Source of the DNA: Sphingomonas mali NBRC 15500
Lineage (GTDB): Bacteria > Pseudomonadota > Alphaproteobacteria > Sphingomonadales > Sphingomonadaceae
Direction of reading: 5' to 3'
DNA: 64,000 bases
NCBI RefSeq assembly: GCF_001598415.1
Contig: NZ_BCYX01000019.1
Location: forward strand, 1 to 64,000
Below are positions 1 to 8,426 of the stretch, in pieces (positions within the stretch are counted from its first letter, which is position 1; each line of letters opens with the position of its first letter). Both the position numbers and the translations under genes were made by a program. Below the pieces are notes generated by a model. It did not search any database, was not told the DNA's origin, and saw nothing but the letters and a program-made list of their open reading frames with translations.

Positions 1-677
1 CCAGCCACGAAGCGCTGTTGCTCCAGTACGAGCAGGCGATGACGCGTCAGGACAGCCTGACCGGCGATTGGTACGATACCAGCGCGCACTTCCTGTGGAT
101 CGGCGACCGCACGCGGTTCGACGGATCGGCGCATGTCGAGTTCCTGCGCGGCATCGGCAATCCGATCGGTCTGAAATGCGGGCCGAGCCTTGAGCCCGAC
201 GTGCTGTTGCGCTTGCTCGACACGCTCAACCCGGGCCGCGTGCCCGGGCGGATGACGCTGATCACGCGCTATGGTCATGACAAGATCGAGGCTGGCCTGC
301 CCAAATTGGTCCGGGCGGTGAAGCGCGAGGGCCATCCGGTGATCTGGAGCTGCGACCCGATGCACGGCAACGTCATCAAGGCCGCCAACGGCTACAAGAC
401 GCGCCCGTTCGAACGCATCCTGGCCGAGGTCCGCGGCTTCTTCGCCGTGCACCGCGCCGAAGGCACCTTTGCCGGCGGCATCCATGCCGAGATGACCGGG
501 CAGAACGTCACCGAATGCACTGGCGGCGCGGTCGACGTGACCGAGCAGAGCCTGGCGGATCGCTATCACACGCATTGCGACCCGCGGCTGAATGCGGGGC
601 AGAGCCTGGAGCTGGCGTTCCTGCTGGCGGAGATGCTCAATGACGAGCTCAGGCAGCGGCGGGCTGAGGCGGCTTAG
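1..677 (+). CDS. Class II 3-deoxy-7-phosphoheptulonate (DAHP) synthase, 3' part
   Basis: The reading frame is already open at the window edge (first whole codon at base 3, reading [11 protein letters not shown]), so only the C-terminal ~225 residues are present. They match plant-type class II DAHP synthases, which condense phosphoenolpyruvate and erythrose 4-phosphate in the first step of the shikimate pathway in the cytosol. Recognisable family stretches are [33 protein letters not shown] and [14 protein letters not shown]; they carry metal and substrate ligands in this family. The C-terminus with ending [11 protein letters not shown] is complete. The gene is not linked in function to the neighbours. 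Family assignment is very safe; the start lies outside the window. Confidence 0.95.
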   Translation, partial: SHEALLLQYEQAMTRQDSLTGDWYDTSAHFLWIGDRTRFDGSAHVEFLRGIGNPIGLKCGPSLEPDVLLRLLDTLNPGRVPGRMTLITRYGHDKIEAGLPKLVRAVKREGHPVIWSCDPMHGNVIKAANGYKTRPFERILAEVRGFFAVHRAEGTFAGGIHAEMTGQNVTECTGGAVDVTEQSLADRYHTHCDPRLNAGQSLELAFLLAEMLNDELRQRRAEAA

Positions 678-762
678 CCGCTGACGCAGGGCGAAATCTT
701 GGCGCCGAGTGCCTGACGAAGCGATGCTGCGGAAGCTCGGATCAGCTCCCGCAGCACGCGTA

Positions 763-891
763 TCAGGCGAACGCACTGTTGGCGTAGTCGAGCATTACCT
801 GCGCCGCGAGAGCGACCGGAACGAGCGGCGCGGCAAGCGCGAGCACGAAGGAAATGATCGAGCTCTGTGCCCGGCTGAATTGGTCTTTCAC
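763..891 (-). CDS. Small 42-residue membrane or secreted peptide
   Basis: This short gene starts at GTG (889-891) with an AGGAG Shine-Dalgarno 6-7 bases upstream. The product begins VKDQFSRAQSS and continues into a single hydrophobic Leu/Ala/Val segment, then a short tail ending in SAFA. That layout suggests a one-pass membrane peptide or an uncleaved signal anchor. It follows the DUF4242-like gene on the same strand by 14 bases, so the two are probably co-transcribed. I do not recognise a named family. Confidence comes from the good ribosome site and the charge/hydrophobic pattern, not from homology. Confidence 0.5.
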   Translation of the reverse strand: MKDQFSRAQSSIISFVLALAAPLVPVALAAQVMLDYANSAFA

Positions 892-905
892 GGTAGATCT
901 CCTGG

Positions 906-1178
906 TTAGTAATAAAAGAACGGGTCCAGCACACGGACCTCGGTGATCGGGCCGACGGGCAGTCCGTTGCGTTCGCCCGCCGAGCGGATCGCGTCCGGGT
1001 TGGGCGCGTCGTAGAGGCAGAAGGTCTTCTGCTTGTCGGCGGACACGAAGCTCTGAACCCAATTCACCGAGCCGGTGGCATTCTCGTCGACGACGTTGAG
1101 ACAGGCGGCAGCGCCATCCGTGTTGCAGGGGATATGAAGGCCCGTCGGGAAGCTCCGTTCGACCATGTAACGCGGCAT
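906..1178 (-). CDS. DUF4242-type small protein (nickel-binding-like family)
   Basis: A 90-residue cytosolic protein begins MPRYMVERSFP and contains VNWVQSFVSADKQKTFCLYDAPNPDAIR, pieces typical of the DUF4242/SCO4226-like ferredoxin-like family. Its members are small alpha-beta dimers, some reported to bind nickel; the physiological role is open. The start at 1178 is chosen because a strong AAAGGAG lies 8 bases upstream and the family starts at this Met; an in-frame extension to 1271 lacks family similarity. The gene is divergent from a large AAA/LuxR regulator at 1329, an arrangement suggesting that the regulator controls it. A 42-residue peptide gene follows on the same strand. Confidence 0.75.
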   Translation of the reverse strand: MPRYMVERSFPTGLHIPCNTDGAAACLNVVDENATGSVNWVQSFVSADKQKTFCLYDAPNPDAIRSAGERNGLPVGPITEVRVLDPFFYY

Positions 1179-1249
1179 GATGTTTCTCCTTTGCTTGGTT
1201 GAGCAAGGACGAGATCGCCGAAAATCCGCCCTGCCGCATCGGCGGACTT

Positions 1250-1315
1250 CCCTATTTTGCGGACCGGCCATTCCCTATTTTGGGTTACCTATGTTCCGGG
1301 GCCGCTTTCACCTAT
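1250..1315. promoter_or_regulatory. Four CCTAT motifs in two 23-bp-spaced pairs in a divergent promoter
   Basis: The intergenic region between the DUF4242-like gene (minus) and the LuxR regulator (plus) contains CCTAT at 1251, 1274, 1288 and 1311. The first two sit in an identical block TTCCCTATTTTG. The distance within each pair is exactly 23 bases, and the two pairs are 14 bases apart. The regular spacing suggests repeated binding sites for the neighbouring regulator; no experimental link is visible from sequence alone. Confidence 0.45.
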
Positions 1316-1328
1316 TGTGGCGGCCGCC

Positions 1329-3887
1329 ATGTTGCTCGAGCGCGACTCCATTCTCGACAGCCTCGATCGCCTGGCCGTCGACGCGATTGCGGGGCACGGT
1401 CGGGTCGTGTTTGTCGTCGGCGAGGCAGGCATCGGCAAGACGAGCGTGCTGCGCGCCGCGGCCGCGCGGATGGACGGGCGACTTCGCCTGATGTGGGCGG
1501 TGTGCGAAGATTGGAGCACGGCGGAAGCACTGACGATCTTGCGCGATCTGCCGGTGATCGACACTGCCGCGCTCGACAATGCCCATGACGGCAGCACGCG
1601 GTTCGCGCTGTTCGGGGACACGCTGGCACGGCTCAGCGAAGAGCCCACGGCACTGCTCATCGAAGACCTGCATTGGGCCGACGACGGGAGCATCGATCTG
1701 ATCCGCTATCTTGGCCGGCGGATCGCCGATCGCCCGCTGCTCATCGTGATTTCCTCGCGCAACGAGGATCAGGGCGCGCGCGGACGGCTGAGCCGCGCCG
1801 CCGGCGACTTGCCGGCGGGGGTCCGCCGGCGCGTCGATCTCGCGCGACTGTCGTCCGCCGCGGTCGGCAAGCTCGCCGCGGCAAAAGGCTTGATCGGCTC
1901 GGCGATTCACGACGCCACGGACGGCAATCCGCTGCTGGTGACCGAAATCCTCGCCAACAAGGGCAGCCGATCGACCTCGATCGACGATCTCGTGCTCGCC
2001 CGTGCGGACCTGCTCGACCCGCCGGCCCGCGCGTTTCTCGATTTCTGCTCGATCGTTCCGCGTCGCGTGTCGCTGGCGCAGATCGAGGCGCAAGGTGCGA
2101 CGGACCGCGACATCGCGGCCTGCGTCGATGCCGGGCTGTTGCTGGCCGACGGCGAAGGCCTGGCATTCCGTCACGAAATCACCCGGCACGCGGTCGCCGC
2201 GGCGCTGTCGCCACTCGCCCGCAAACAGCTCCACGCGCGCGAGCTCGCGCGGCTCGACCAGGCCGGAGCGAGCGCCGCGCGGCGATTGCATCATGCGGTC
2301 GGCGCGGGCGAGATGGCGGCAATCCGCGCCCTCGCGCCGGAGGCCGCGCGGACCGCGGCGGCGCTGGGCGCGCATCACGAGGCGGTTGCGGCATGGGATG
2401 CTTTATTGTCCCGCGACGAACAACCGCTCGACCCCGCGCACGGCCAAGCATTCGCGCACGAATTGCACGTCACCGGCGACCTCGCCAGCGCGGTCGAGTG
2501 GCAGCGGCGCGTATTGGCGATATACGAGGCGGACGGAGACCGGCTGCGGCAGGGCGACGCGCTGCGCTTCCTGTCGCGACTGCACTATCTCAATGGCGAT
2601 CGCGCGCTTGCCGATCAGACTGGCGAGGCGGCAGTGGCCGCGCTCGAGCCCTATAGCCACACACCCGAGCTGGCGCTGGCTTATGCCAATCTCGCGCAGC
2701 TCGCGATGCTCGCTGACGACCCCGACGAGACGTTGCGATGGAGCGAGCGGGCGATCCCGATCGCGCGCGCTCTCGGCCGTGACGACATTCTCGCGACGGT
2801 GCTCAACAATTACGGCACCGGCATGCAATATGACGACCTCGAACGAGCAATGGCGTTGCTCGACGAGAGCATCGCGCTGGGCGCGGCGACGGGCAGCCAG
2901 GAGCATGTCGCGCGCGCCTTCACCAACAAGAGCTGGCTGTTGCGCCAGGCGCGCCGCCTCGATGCGGCCCTGGCGGTCGCGGCCGAGGGCGTTGCCTATT
3001 GCCGCGAGCGCGACCTCGATACGTGGCGCGATTATATGATTGGCGGTCAGGCGCTGACCTTGCTCGATCTCGGCCGTTGGGACGAAGCGCGGGCGACGGC
3101 CGAACCCGTCGTGTCGTCGACGACCAATACGTATCTCATGCGCAATCCGGCAGTGCGGGCGATGGCGATGCTGAACATCCGGTGCGGCGACGCCGACCCG
3201 AGCGAACTGATCGCCGAGCTGCACGAGCATATGGCGCGCGGGCGCGAGGCGCCGCGATTTTCAAGTCTCGCGTTGATCGTCGCCGAGCACGCCTGGACCT
3301 GCGCGCTACCACCGGACGAGCCGCTCGCGCTGCTCGCCGAGGCGGCGGCTCTGATCCATCGCAACGGTAGTCCATGGGATCGCGCGCAGATATGGTATTG
3401 GCGCCGCAAGCTCGGTGACGACACCGCGGCACCGCCCAACCTACCCTCGCCTTATGCTCAACTCGGGCAGGGTAAGGTGGCGGCGGCAGCGGCGGCCTTC
3501 GCCGATCAGGCGATGCCGTTCGGCCAAGCACAGGCGCTGATCGAGGGCGATGACGCGCAGGCGATGGATGGTCTGGCGATCCTCGACCGGCTGGGCGCCA
3601 GTGCGTGGGCGACGCGGGCCCGCAGCGATCTGGCGACGCGAGGGATGCGCAAGGGCGTGCGCGGTCCCCGGGCGTCGACACGTCGCAACAGCTTTGGGCT
3701 GACGCGACGCGAGATCGACGTGCTCGGCGCAATCGACAAAGGCTGGACCAACAGGCAGATCGGCGAGCAGTTGTTCGTCTCGGCCAAGACCATCGATCAC
3801 CACGTCTCGTCGATCCTCGGCAAGCTCGGCGCCCGCACCCGCGGCGAGGCGGCCGCGCTCGCCCGCGAGGCTGGCTTGTTGGACTGA
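1329..3887 (+). CDS. AAA ATPase / LuxR-family (LAL/MalT-like) transcriptional regulator
   Basis: The 852-residue product has an N-terminal P-loop ATPase with Walker A GEAGIGKT at residues 31-38 and Walker B ALLIEDLHWADD near residue 108. A long helical TPR-like middle follows, then a C-terminal LuxR-type helix-turn-helix (FGLTRREIDVLGAIDKGW, TNRQIGEQLFVSAKTIDHH). This is the large ATP-binding LuxR (LAL) architecture, in which ligand and ATP binding drive oligomerisation and promoter activation. I start at 1329 (MLLERDSI) because this fits the family; an upstream in-frame ATG at 1257 would put coding sequence through the repeated CCTAT motifs. It is transcribed away from the DUF4242-like gene, its likely target. 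The effector is unknown. Confidence 0.88.
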   Translation: MLLERDSILDSLDRLAVDAIAGHGRVVFVVGEAGIGKTSVLRAAAARMDGRLRLMWAVCEDWSTAEALTILRDLPVIDTAALDNAHDGSTRFALFGDTLARLSEEPTALLIEDLHWADDGSIDLIRYLGRRIADRPLLIVISSRNEDQGARGRLSRAAGDLPAGVRRRVDLARLSSAAVGKLAAAKGLIGSAIHDATDGNPLLVTEILANKGSRSTSIDDLVLARADLLDPPARAFLDFCSIVPRRVSLAQIEAQGATDRDIAACVDAGLLLADGEGLAFRHEITRHAVAAALSPLARKQLHARELARLDQAGASAARRLHHAVGAGEMAAIRALAPEAARTAAALGAHHEAVAAWDALLSRDEQPLDPAHGQAFAHELHVTGDLASAVEWQRRVLAIYEADGDRLRQGDALRFLSRLHYLNGDRALADQTGEAAVAALEPYSHTPELALAYANLAQLAMLADDPDETLRWSERAIPIARALGRDDILATVLNNYGTGMQYDDLERAMALLDESIALGAATGSQEHVARAFTNKSWLLRQARRLDAALAVAAEGVAYCRERDLDTWRDYMIGGQALTLLDLGRWDEARATAEPVVSSTTNTYLMRNPAVRAMAMLNIRCGDADPSELIAELHEHMARGREAPRFSSLALIVAEHAWTCALPPDEPLALLAEAAALIHRNGSPWDRAQIWYWRRKLGDDTAAPPNLPSPYAQLGQGKVAAAAAAFADQAMPFGQAQALIEGDDAQAMDGLAILDRLGASAWATRARSDLATRGMRKGVRGPRASTRRNSFGLTRREIDVLGAIDKGWTNRQIGEQLFVSAKTIDHHVSSILGKLGARTRGEAAALAREAGLLD

Positions 3888-3955
3888 GATGGGGAGCAAC
3901 TCGGCGGCTCGGGTCAGCATTTGACCGACAAGCGCCATCTCTAATTAGTGAACTG

Positions 3956-4525
3956 TCACGATACCCCGCGGGTCGCCCCGAAAACACCGTAATGCTCGCG
4001 CCACGCGGCGACCTCCTCCTGCAAATGAGCGGGTGCAGGGTCTCCCGAGATGACAAGGCTGGCGACCTCCTGCTCCGGGTGCATCAGCATCTTCTTCGCC
4101 CCGTCGCTGAACCAGACGGGGACCAACCCGTCGCACAGGCGGTCGAGGACGATTGCAGCCATGCCGTTTGCGATCGCGTCACTGCCCGGGAGCGCCCGGA
4201 CGTTGATCGACACGCCCTCCAGGCAATTGCGCGGCTCGCGCTCGAAATTGAGCGATACCAGCAGTCCCGACCGGTCCGGTCGGGCGTCGTCGGGCAAGGC
4301 CGCGACCCGGCGCCAGCCGCAGAACCACGACCGGCAGATATCGGGGCGCACGGCATGGATCCCGCAACCATGCGACGCGAGGTGCTCGCAAGGGATTCCC
4401 GCAGGCTTCTTGAAGTCGGGTGCATCCATCTTGAGGACGGTGCAGCACATTGTGCAATCCCCGCAGGCGCGATCTGCGAGAACCGGCCCCAGCAACATGG
4501 TCTCAAGATCCGCCTCGGTCTGCAT
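3956..4525 (-). CDS. YkgJ-family cysteine-cluster protein
   Basis: A small cytosolic protein carries the zinc/iron-chelating cysteine cluster of the YkgJ (CxxCxxCC) family: ACGDCTMCC, then PCEHL, HGCGIH and RPDICRSWFC. These cysteines likely bind a metal or a cluster; the cellular role of the family is not known. Start: ATG at 4525 (MQTEADL) gives the usual family length (189 residues). A GTG at 4594, 6 bases after the upstream TetR stop, would extend it by 23 residues and allow translational coupling; neither has a perfect Shine-Dalgarno. It sits downstream of the TetR gene on the same strand and is probably in the same transcript. Confidence 0.82.
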   Translation of the reverse strand: MQTEADLETMLLGPVLADRACGDCTMCCTVLKMDAPDFKKPAGIPCEHLASHGCGIHAVRPDICRSWFCGWRRVAALPDDARPDRSGLLVSLNFEREPRNCLEGVSINVRALPGSDAIANGMAAIVLDRLCDGLVPVWFSDGAKKMLMHPEQEVASLVISGDPAPAHLQEEVAAWREHYGVFGATRGVS

Positions 4526-4600
4526 CCGCGCCGGGGTGCCTCGCCCCCTGCCGAAATACAAGCACCCCGGCGGACCGGTATCGTGATCAGCCACGAAGGC

Positions 4601-5182
4601 TTACAGCCCGGTCGCGCCCGTCGCATAACGTTGCACCGTTTCCCCAACCGTGCGGACGATCACGTCCTGGGACATCATCACCACCGGCGGCAGCAACAGG
4701 ACATAGCGCGCCATGGCAAGGCCGAGGATCTGGCTCGCCACCAGCCCGGCGCGCATCGCCGCAGTTTCGGACGGCCCGACTCGCGCGATCGCAGGAAAGA
4801 CCTGATCGCGAAACATCGCGCGCAGCCGCTCCGCCGCCTCCTCGTTTGACGCCGCCGAGCGCAACAATACGGGCATTCCGCCGCCGGCTTGTTCGCCTTC
4901 CCATTGCTCGAGAAAGTGTCTCACCATCGTCTCGCCGATCGTTGCCGGATCCGCCTGACTGAGGTCGGGTAACTGCAAATCGGGCAACGCGACGTGCGCG
5001 AACAACGCCTCCTTGCCGCCGAAATAGCGGATGATCATCGACGGATCGATTCCCGCCCTGGCGCCGATGTCGCGCACCGTCGTGCGATCGAAGCCATTGA
5101 GAGAAAACAATTCCTTGGCGGCAGTTTCGATCGCTTCACGCGTGCGGACCGATTTCGGAGTGGAGCGGCGAGCTATGGTCAT
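4601..5182 (-). CDS. TetR-family transcriptional regulator
   Basis: The 193-residue protein has an N-terminal TetR helix-turn-helix at about residues 13-58, with TVRDIGARAGIDPSMIIRYF and KEALFAHV as recognition signatures. A helical ligand-binding C-terminal half follows. It is divergent from the FAD monooxygenase gene at 5263. The 80-base gap holds two 20-bp palindromes, so it very probably represses both itself and the monooxygenase and is released by the monooxygenase substrate or a related aromatic compound. The ligand cannot be told from sequence. Confidence 0.9.
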   Translation of the reverse strand: MTIARRSTPKSVRTREAIETAAKELFSLNGFDRTTVRDIGARAGIDPSMIIRYFGGKEALFAHVALPDLQLPDLSQADPATIGETMVRHFLEQWEGEQAGGGMPVLLRSAASNEEAAERLRAMFRDQVFPAIARVGPSETAAMRAGLVASQILGLAMARYVLLLPPVVMMSQDVIVRTVGETVQRYATGATGL

Positions 5183-5191
5183 GTCGGTTTT

Positions 5192-5247
5192 TTGCCAACG
5201 CGTGTTGACAAAATCAAGCGACGAAATTAGTCAACGCTCGTTGGCAA
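5192..5247. promoter_or_regulatory. Paired TetR operators between tetR and the FAD monooxygenase gene
   Basis: Two related 20-bp inverted repeats are visible: TTGCCAACGCGTGTTGACAA (5192-5211) and TAGTCAACGCTCGTTGGCAA (5228-5247). Their half-sites are TTGCCAACG and TTGTCAACA or TAGTCAACG. The centres are 36 bp apart, and the whole region is itself roughly dyad-symmetric. The position between divergent promoters is classic for TetR autoregulation. Confidence 0.8.
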
Positions 5248-5262
5248 AAATGAGGCCCGATC

Positions 5263-6468
5263 ATGTTACCCGTTCAAACGGACATACTCGTCATCGGCGC
5301 CGGTCCCACTGGGCTGGCGCTTGCAACCGCGCTGCAAAGGAATGGTGTCGACCATGTGCTGGTCGATGCGCTGGACGGCGCACAGAACACGTCGCGCGCC
5401 GCGGTCGTGCACGCCCACACGCTTGAAATGCTCGACACGATCGGCGTGGTCGGATCGCTCGAGGCGCGCGGAATCGCATTGCCCGACTTTGCCGTGCGCG
5501 ACCGCGACCAGGTGTTGCTCACGGTCAGCTTCCACCGGTTGCCTGCCGCGTTCCAGCACCTTCTGATGGTGCCGCAATCGACAACCGAGGCGGTATTGCA
5601 GGCGCGGTTGAACGAGCTCGGCGGCGCGGTCCATCGAGGAGTCGCGGCGCTCGCCGCAGTGACCGACGCCGGCGGTGCCGCCGTCACCGTCAAGACCGCC
5701 ACTGGCGAGCAGGTGATCCATGCCCGCTACGTGGTCGGAGCCGACGGCATGCACAGCATCGTCCGCGACGCTGCCGGCATCCCCTTTCATGGCGAGGCCT
5801 ACGGCGAATCCTTCGTGCTCGCCGATGTCACGATGGACTGGCCGCTCAACGACGAAGTGTCCTTGTTCTTCTCGCCTGCCGGCCTCGTCGTGGTCGCGCC
5901 GCTGCCTGACGGATCGTATCGCATCGTTGCGACGCTCGACGATGCACCCGAAAAGCCGGAAATAGCGGACATCCAGAAATTGCTCGACGCGCGAGGTCCG
6001 ACCCGCACGGCCCGGGTGACCGGGATTGGCTGGGCGTCGCGCTTCCGCGTGCATCACCGGCTGGCCGATACCTATCGCAGCGGACCGTTCCTGTTGATGG
6101 GCGACGCGGCGCATGTCCACAGCCCCGCCGGTGGGCAGGGAATGAACACCGGACTGGTCGACGCCATCGTGCTCGCCGACGCGCTCACGCGCGTGGTGCG
6201 CGATCATCTGCCCGATACGGCCCTCGACGATTATGCGCGGACCCGCCGGCCCGCTGCCCAGGAAGTGCTCGCGCTGGCGGGCCGGCTGACCAAGATCGCT
6301 ACCCTGCGATCCGCTTCCGCACGCCGGCTGCGCAATCTGCTGCTGCGCGTGCTCGACCGGCTGCCGGCGATCAAGCGAAGGCTCGCGCTCGGCCTGTCGG
6401 GTCTCGCGCGCCGCCGTTTTGCGACACTGCCGCCGTCGGGCGTGCTCGCCCGTCATATTGCGCAATAG
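5263..6468 (+). CDS. FAD-dependent monooxygenase (aromatic hydroxylase type)
   Basis: The 401-residue protein is a class A flavoprotein monooxygenase. It has an N-terminal Rossmann FAD motif GAGPTG (residues 12-17), a mid-protein GADGMHSIVRDAAG stretch of the DG-motif type, and the second FAD motif GDAAHVHSPAGGQGMNTG near residue 285. Such enzymes use NAD(P)H and oxygen to hydroxylate phenols, polyketides or antibiotics; the substrate is not predictable. The length is about that of the small p-hydroxybenzoate hydroxylase-like group and lacks the extra C-terminal thioredoxin-like domain of phenol hydroxylases. It is divergent from, and probably repressed by, the adjacent TetR protein. Confidence 0.88.
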   Translation: MLPVQTDILVIGAGPTGLALATALQRNGVDHVLVDALDGAQNTSRAAVVHAHTLEMLDTIGVVGSLEARGIALPDFAVRDRDQVLLTVSFHRLPAAFQHLLMVPQSTTEAVLQARLNELGGAVHRGVAALAAVTDAGGAAVTVKTATGEQVIHARYVVGADGMHSIVRDAAGIPFHGEAYGESFVLADVTMDWPLNDEVSLFFSPAGLVVVAPLPDGSYRIVATLDDAPEKPEIADIQKLLDARGPTRTARVTGIGWASRFRVHHRLADTYRSGPFLLMGDAAHVHSPAGGQGMNTGLVDAIVLADALTRVVRDHLPDTALDDYARTRRPAAQEVLALAGRLTKIATLRSASARRLRNLLLRVLDRLPAIKRRLALGLSGLARRRFATLPPSGVLARHIAQ

Positions 6469-6751
6469 GAGGGTCCTCTGGCGACAGCGGCGTCATGATC
6501 CGCATGTCACTGGGACGCGTCGGCTCCGCAAATCCTTGGAAGCGATTGCAAAAGTTTTTTCGATCCACTCCTTCTGCATCGCCGTCAGGGAGCGGCGACA
6601 ACCGATAGTTGCTGCCAATTCTTGCTGGTCCGGACCGGCCACGTCGGTTAGGTTGTCGTCAATAAGGGTGTTGCGATGACGCTGCGCGCGGTGGTCTGGG
6701 CTTCCCGACCAACGTCCGCAGGGTCGAAGGGTCGATAAGGGGGTTCCGAAC
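6469..6751. other. Intergenic region without recognised gene
   Basis: A 283-base gap between the FAD monooxygenase and the next plus-strand gene. It includes a locally AT-rich stretch around 6545-6575. A minus-strand reading here contains a short plausible-looking peptide but has no good start or ribosome site. No RNA gene or terminator could be identified. Confidence 0.4.
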
Positions 6752-7594
6752 ATGCCTGACACCAATCCTGGCGCAGATGTCGACGTCACAAAAGACTGGC
6801 AAGCGTCACAGGGCCAGCAATCTGCCGCCAAGCGACTTCGCCTGTTCGCCGCGCTCGCCTGGGTCGTTGCCATCGGCACCGAGATCGCCGGTATCGTCAT
6901 GCTCAAGCAGCACAAGTTTGACCATGGCAACCTTGCGCTGCTGATCGGCCTTCTGGTGGTGATCGCAGTGTTCGCGATTGCCGGTAGCCTGATGTGGAAA
7001 GCGGCCAACAAGCACGATCCGGCCACCAGAGCGGACGCATTCCGGTTCTTCGTCCAGAACCAGCTCGGCGCGATCATTACGGTGATCGCCTTCCTCCCGC
7101 TGATTGCCCTGATCTTCCTGGACAAGGACATGGATTCGAAGAACAAGAAGATCGCCGGCGGCATCGGGGTCGTTCTGGCGCTGGTCGCCACCGTGATCGG
7201 GGTGGACTTCAAGCCGCCGTCGACCGAGCAATATACCCAGGATATGAACAAGTGCGCGGCCCAGATCAAAGCCGGTGAGCCCACCACGGCCTGTTCGCCC
7301 GAGGTCGCCGATCAGGCGAAGGATATCGCCAGGGACTCCGCGACGGTGGCTGACGCGACGAAGACCGCCGCAAACCCCGCCGGCCAGGACCTCGTCTATT
7401 GGATCGCTCCGGAGAACGGCGCCAAGAAGTCGTCGACGCCGCACGTCTTCCATCTCTGCCAGGGCGTGAGTCCGCTGCGCGGCAAGACCGTCAACAGCGG
7501 CTCGGTGACCGAGGCCTATGCCGAGAACGCCACCCGCATCACCAAGCAGATTCCGATGGAACAGAAGCAATGCGGGGTCAGCACCGCAAAATAG
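6752..7594 (+). CDS. Polytopic inner-membrane protein of unknown function
   Basis: The 280-residue product has a hydrophilic N-terminus, then about four hydrophobic segments at residues ~27-50, 62-85, 108-128 and 135-152. A hydrophilic C-terminal half follows with two cysteine-containing patches (MNKCAAQI, TTACSPEV) and later HLCQGVSPLRGKTVNSGSV. The C-terminal part looks like an extracytoplasmic domain, possibly disulfide-bonded. I do not recognise a family. It stands alone between the monooxygenase and a convergent methyltransferase gene. The start ATG at 6752 follows AAGGGGG at a suitable distance. Confidence 0.7.
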   Translation: MPDTNPGADVDVTKDWQASQGQQSAAKRLRLFAALAWVVAIGTEIAGIVMLKQHKFDHGNLALLIGLLVVIAVFAIAGSLMWKAANKHDPATRADAFRFFVQNQLGAIITVIAFLPLIALIFLDKDMDSKNKKIAGGIGVVLALVATVIGVDFKPPSTEQYTQDMNKCAAQIKAGEPTTACSPEVADQAKDIARDSATVADATKTAANPAGQDLVYWIAPENGAKKSSTPHVFHLCQGVSPLRGKTVNSGSVTEAYAENATRITKQIPMEQKQCGVSTAK

Positions 7595-7604
7595 GCGTGA
7601 AGCG

Positions 7605-7640
7605 CGGCGGCCCGGTGCCTTTGCGGTAACCGGGCCGCCG
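7605..7640. terminator. GC-rich hairpin between convergent genes
   Basis: CGGCGGCCCGGT (7605-7616) pairs perfectly with ACCGGGCCGCCG (7629-7640) around a 12-base loop. It lies between the stop of the membrane protein gene (7594) and the stop of the convergent methyltransferase gene (7665). There is no T-run, so it is a likely transcript-end hairpin rather than a textbook intrinsic terminator. Confidence 0.55.
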
Positions 7641-7664
7641 ATCGCATCGAGAAGCGGCCGGAGA

Positions 7665-8330
7665 TCAGCCGAGCCGGATCGAGAGCTCCACCTCGTCGCT
7701 GAACGGCATCGACATATAACCATTGGCGATGTTGCCGACCCGCTCCAGATAGTCCGGGCAATAATCCGCATTGTCGGCGATCAGGATTGCGCCTGGCCGC
7801 AACCGGCTCTCCACCCGGTCCAGAATGTCCGAATAGAGCGCCTTGGCGCCATCCAGCAGCACGAGGTCGATCGTCTCGGGCAGGTCCACCGCCAGCGTCT
7901 CCAGCGCATCGCCTTCGCGGAACTCGACCAGGTCGACCAGCCCGCCCTCGGCCAGGTTGGCCTTGGCCGTCGCCAGCTTGCCGGGCTCGAACTCGCTGGT
8001 GATTAGCCGGCCGCCGCCATTGTCGCGGAGAGCCGCCGCCAAATGGAGCGTCGACAGGCCGAACGACGTGCCGAACTCGACAATCGAGCGGGCATGGGTC
8101 GCGCGGGCCAGCATGTAGAGCAGGCCGCCGACTTCACGCGACACCGGCAGCGCGAAGTCGCTGAGCTGGGCGTAGAAATCGCGATAATCGGTCTTGCTGC
8201 GCATCATCCGGCCACGCTCCTCGCTGGTCACGCCGGCAAAGGTCGGGCTTTGTGCCGGCGAATTGGCATCGGCCTCGGCGAACAGGCGTGCGAGAAGAGG
8301 CGCCACGGGGGCGCTCGAAAGCGTCGTCAT
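7665..8330 (-). CDS. Class I SAM-dependent O-methyltransferase
   Basis: The 221-residue enzyme has the SAM-binding motif I SIVEFGTSFGLSTLHLAAAL, the acidic motif LITSEFEPGKLATAKANL, and the post-motif IDLVLLDGAK typical of the caffeoyl-CoA/catechol O-methyltransferase-like group. It probably methylates a small hydroxylated aromatic in the cytosol. The start at 8330 has GGAG 9-10 bases upstream; the longer in-frame extension antisense to the TetR gene is rejected. It is divergent from the TetR gene at 8427, which is its probable regulator; the gap contains ACGACTAGTTCGT (8380-8392), an imperfect dyad that could be the operator. Confidence 0.85.
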   Translation of the reverse strand: MTTLSSAPVAPLLARLFAEADANSPAQSPTFAGVTSEERGRMMRSKTDYRDFYAQLSDFALPVSREVGGLLYMLARATHARSIVEFGTSFGLSTLHLAAALRDNGGGRLITSEFEPGKLATAKANLAEGGLVDLVEFREGDALETLAVDLPETIDLVLLDGAKALYSDILDRVESRLRPGAILIADNADYCPDYLERVGNIANGYMSMPFSDEVELSIRLG

Positions 8331-8426
8331 TTGGGTTTTCTCCAGGTGCGAACAGGGCTTGCCTGCCGGAACGGAAAATACGACTAGTTCGTCAGCTTTG
8401 ACTATTCGCATTGGCAGGACGCCCGC

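Noticed and set aside
6493..6576. Short minus-strand peptide reading MQKEWIEKTFAIASK
   Set aside because: Plausible residue composition but no Shine-Dalgarno, no promoter and no family; probably chance in a local AT-rich patch.
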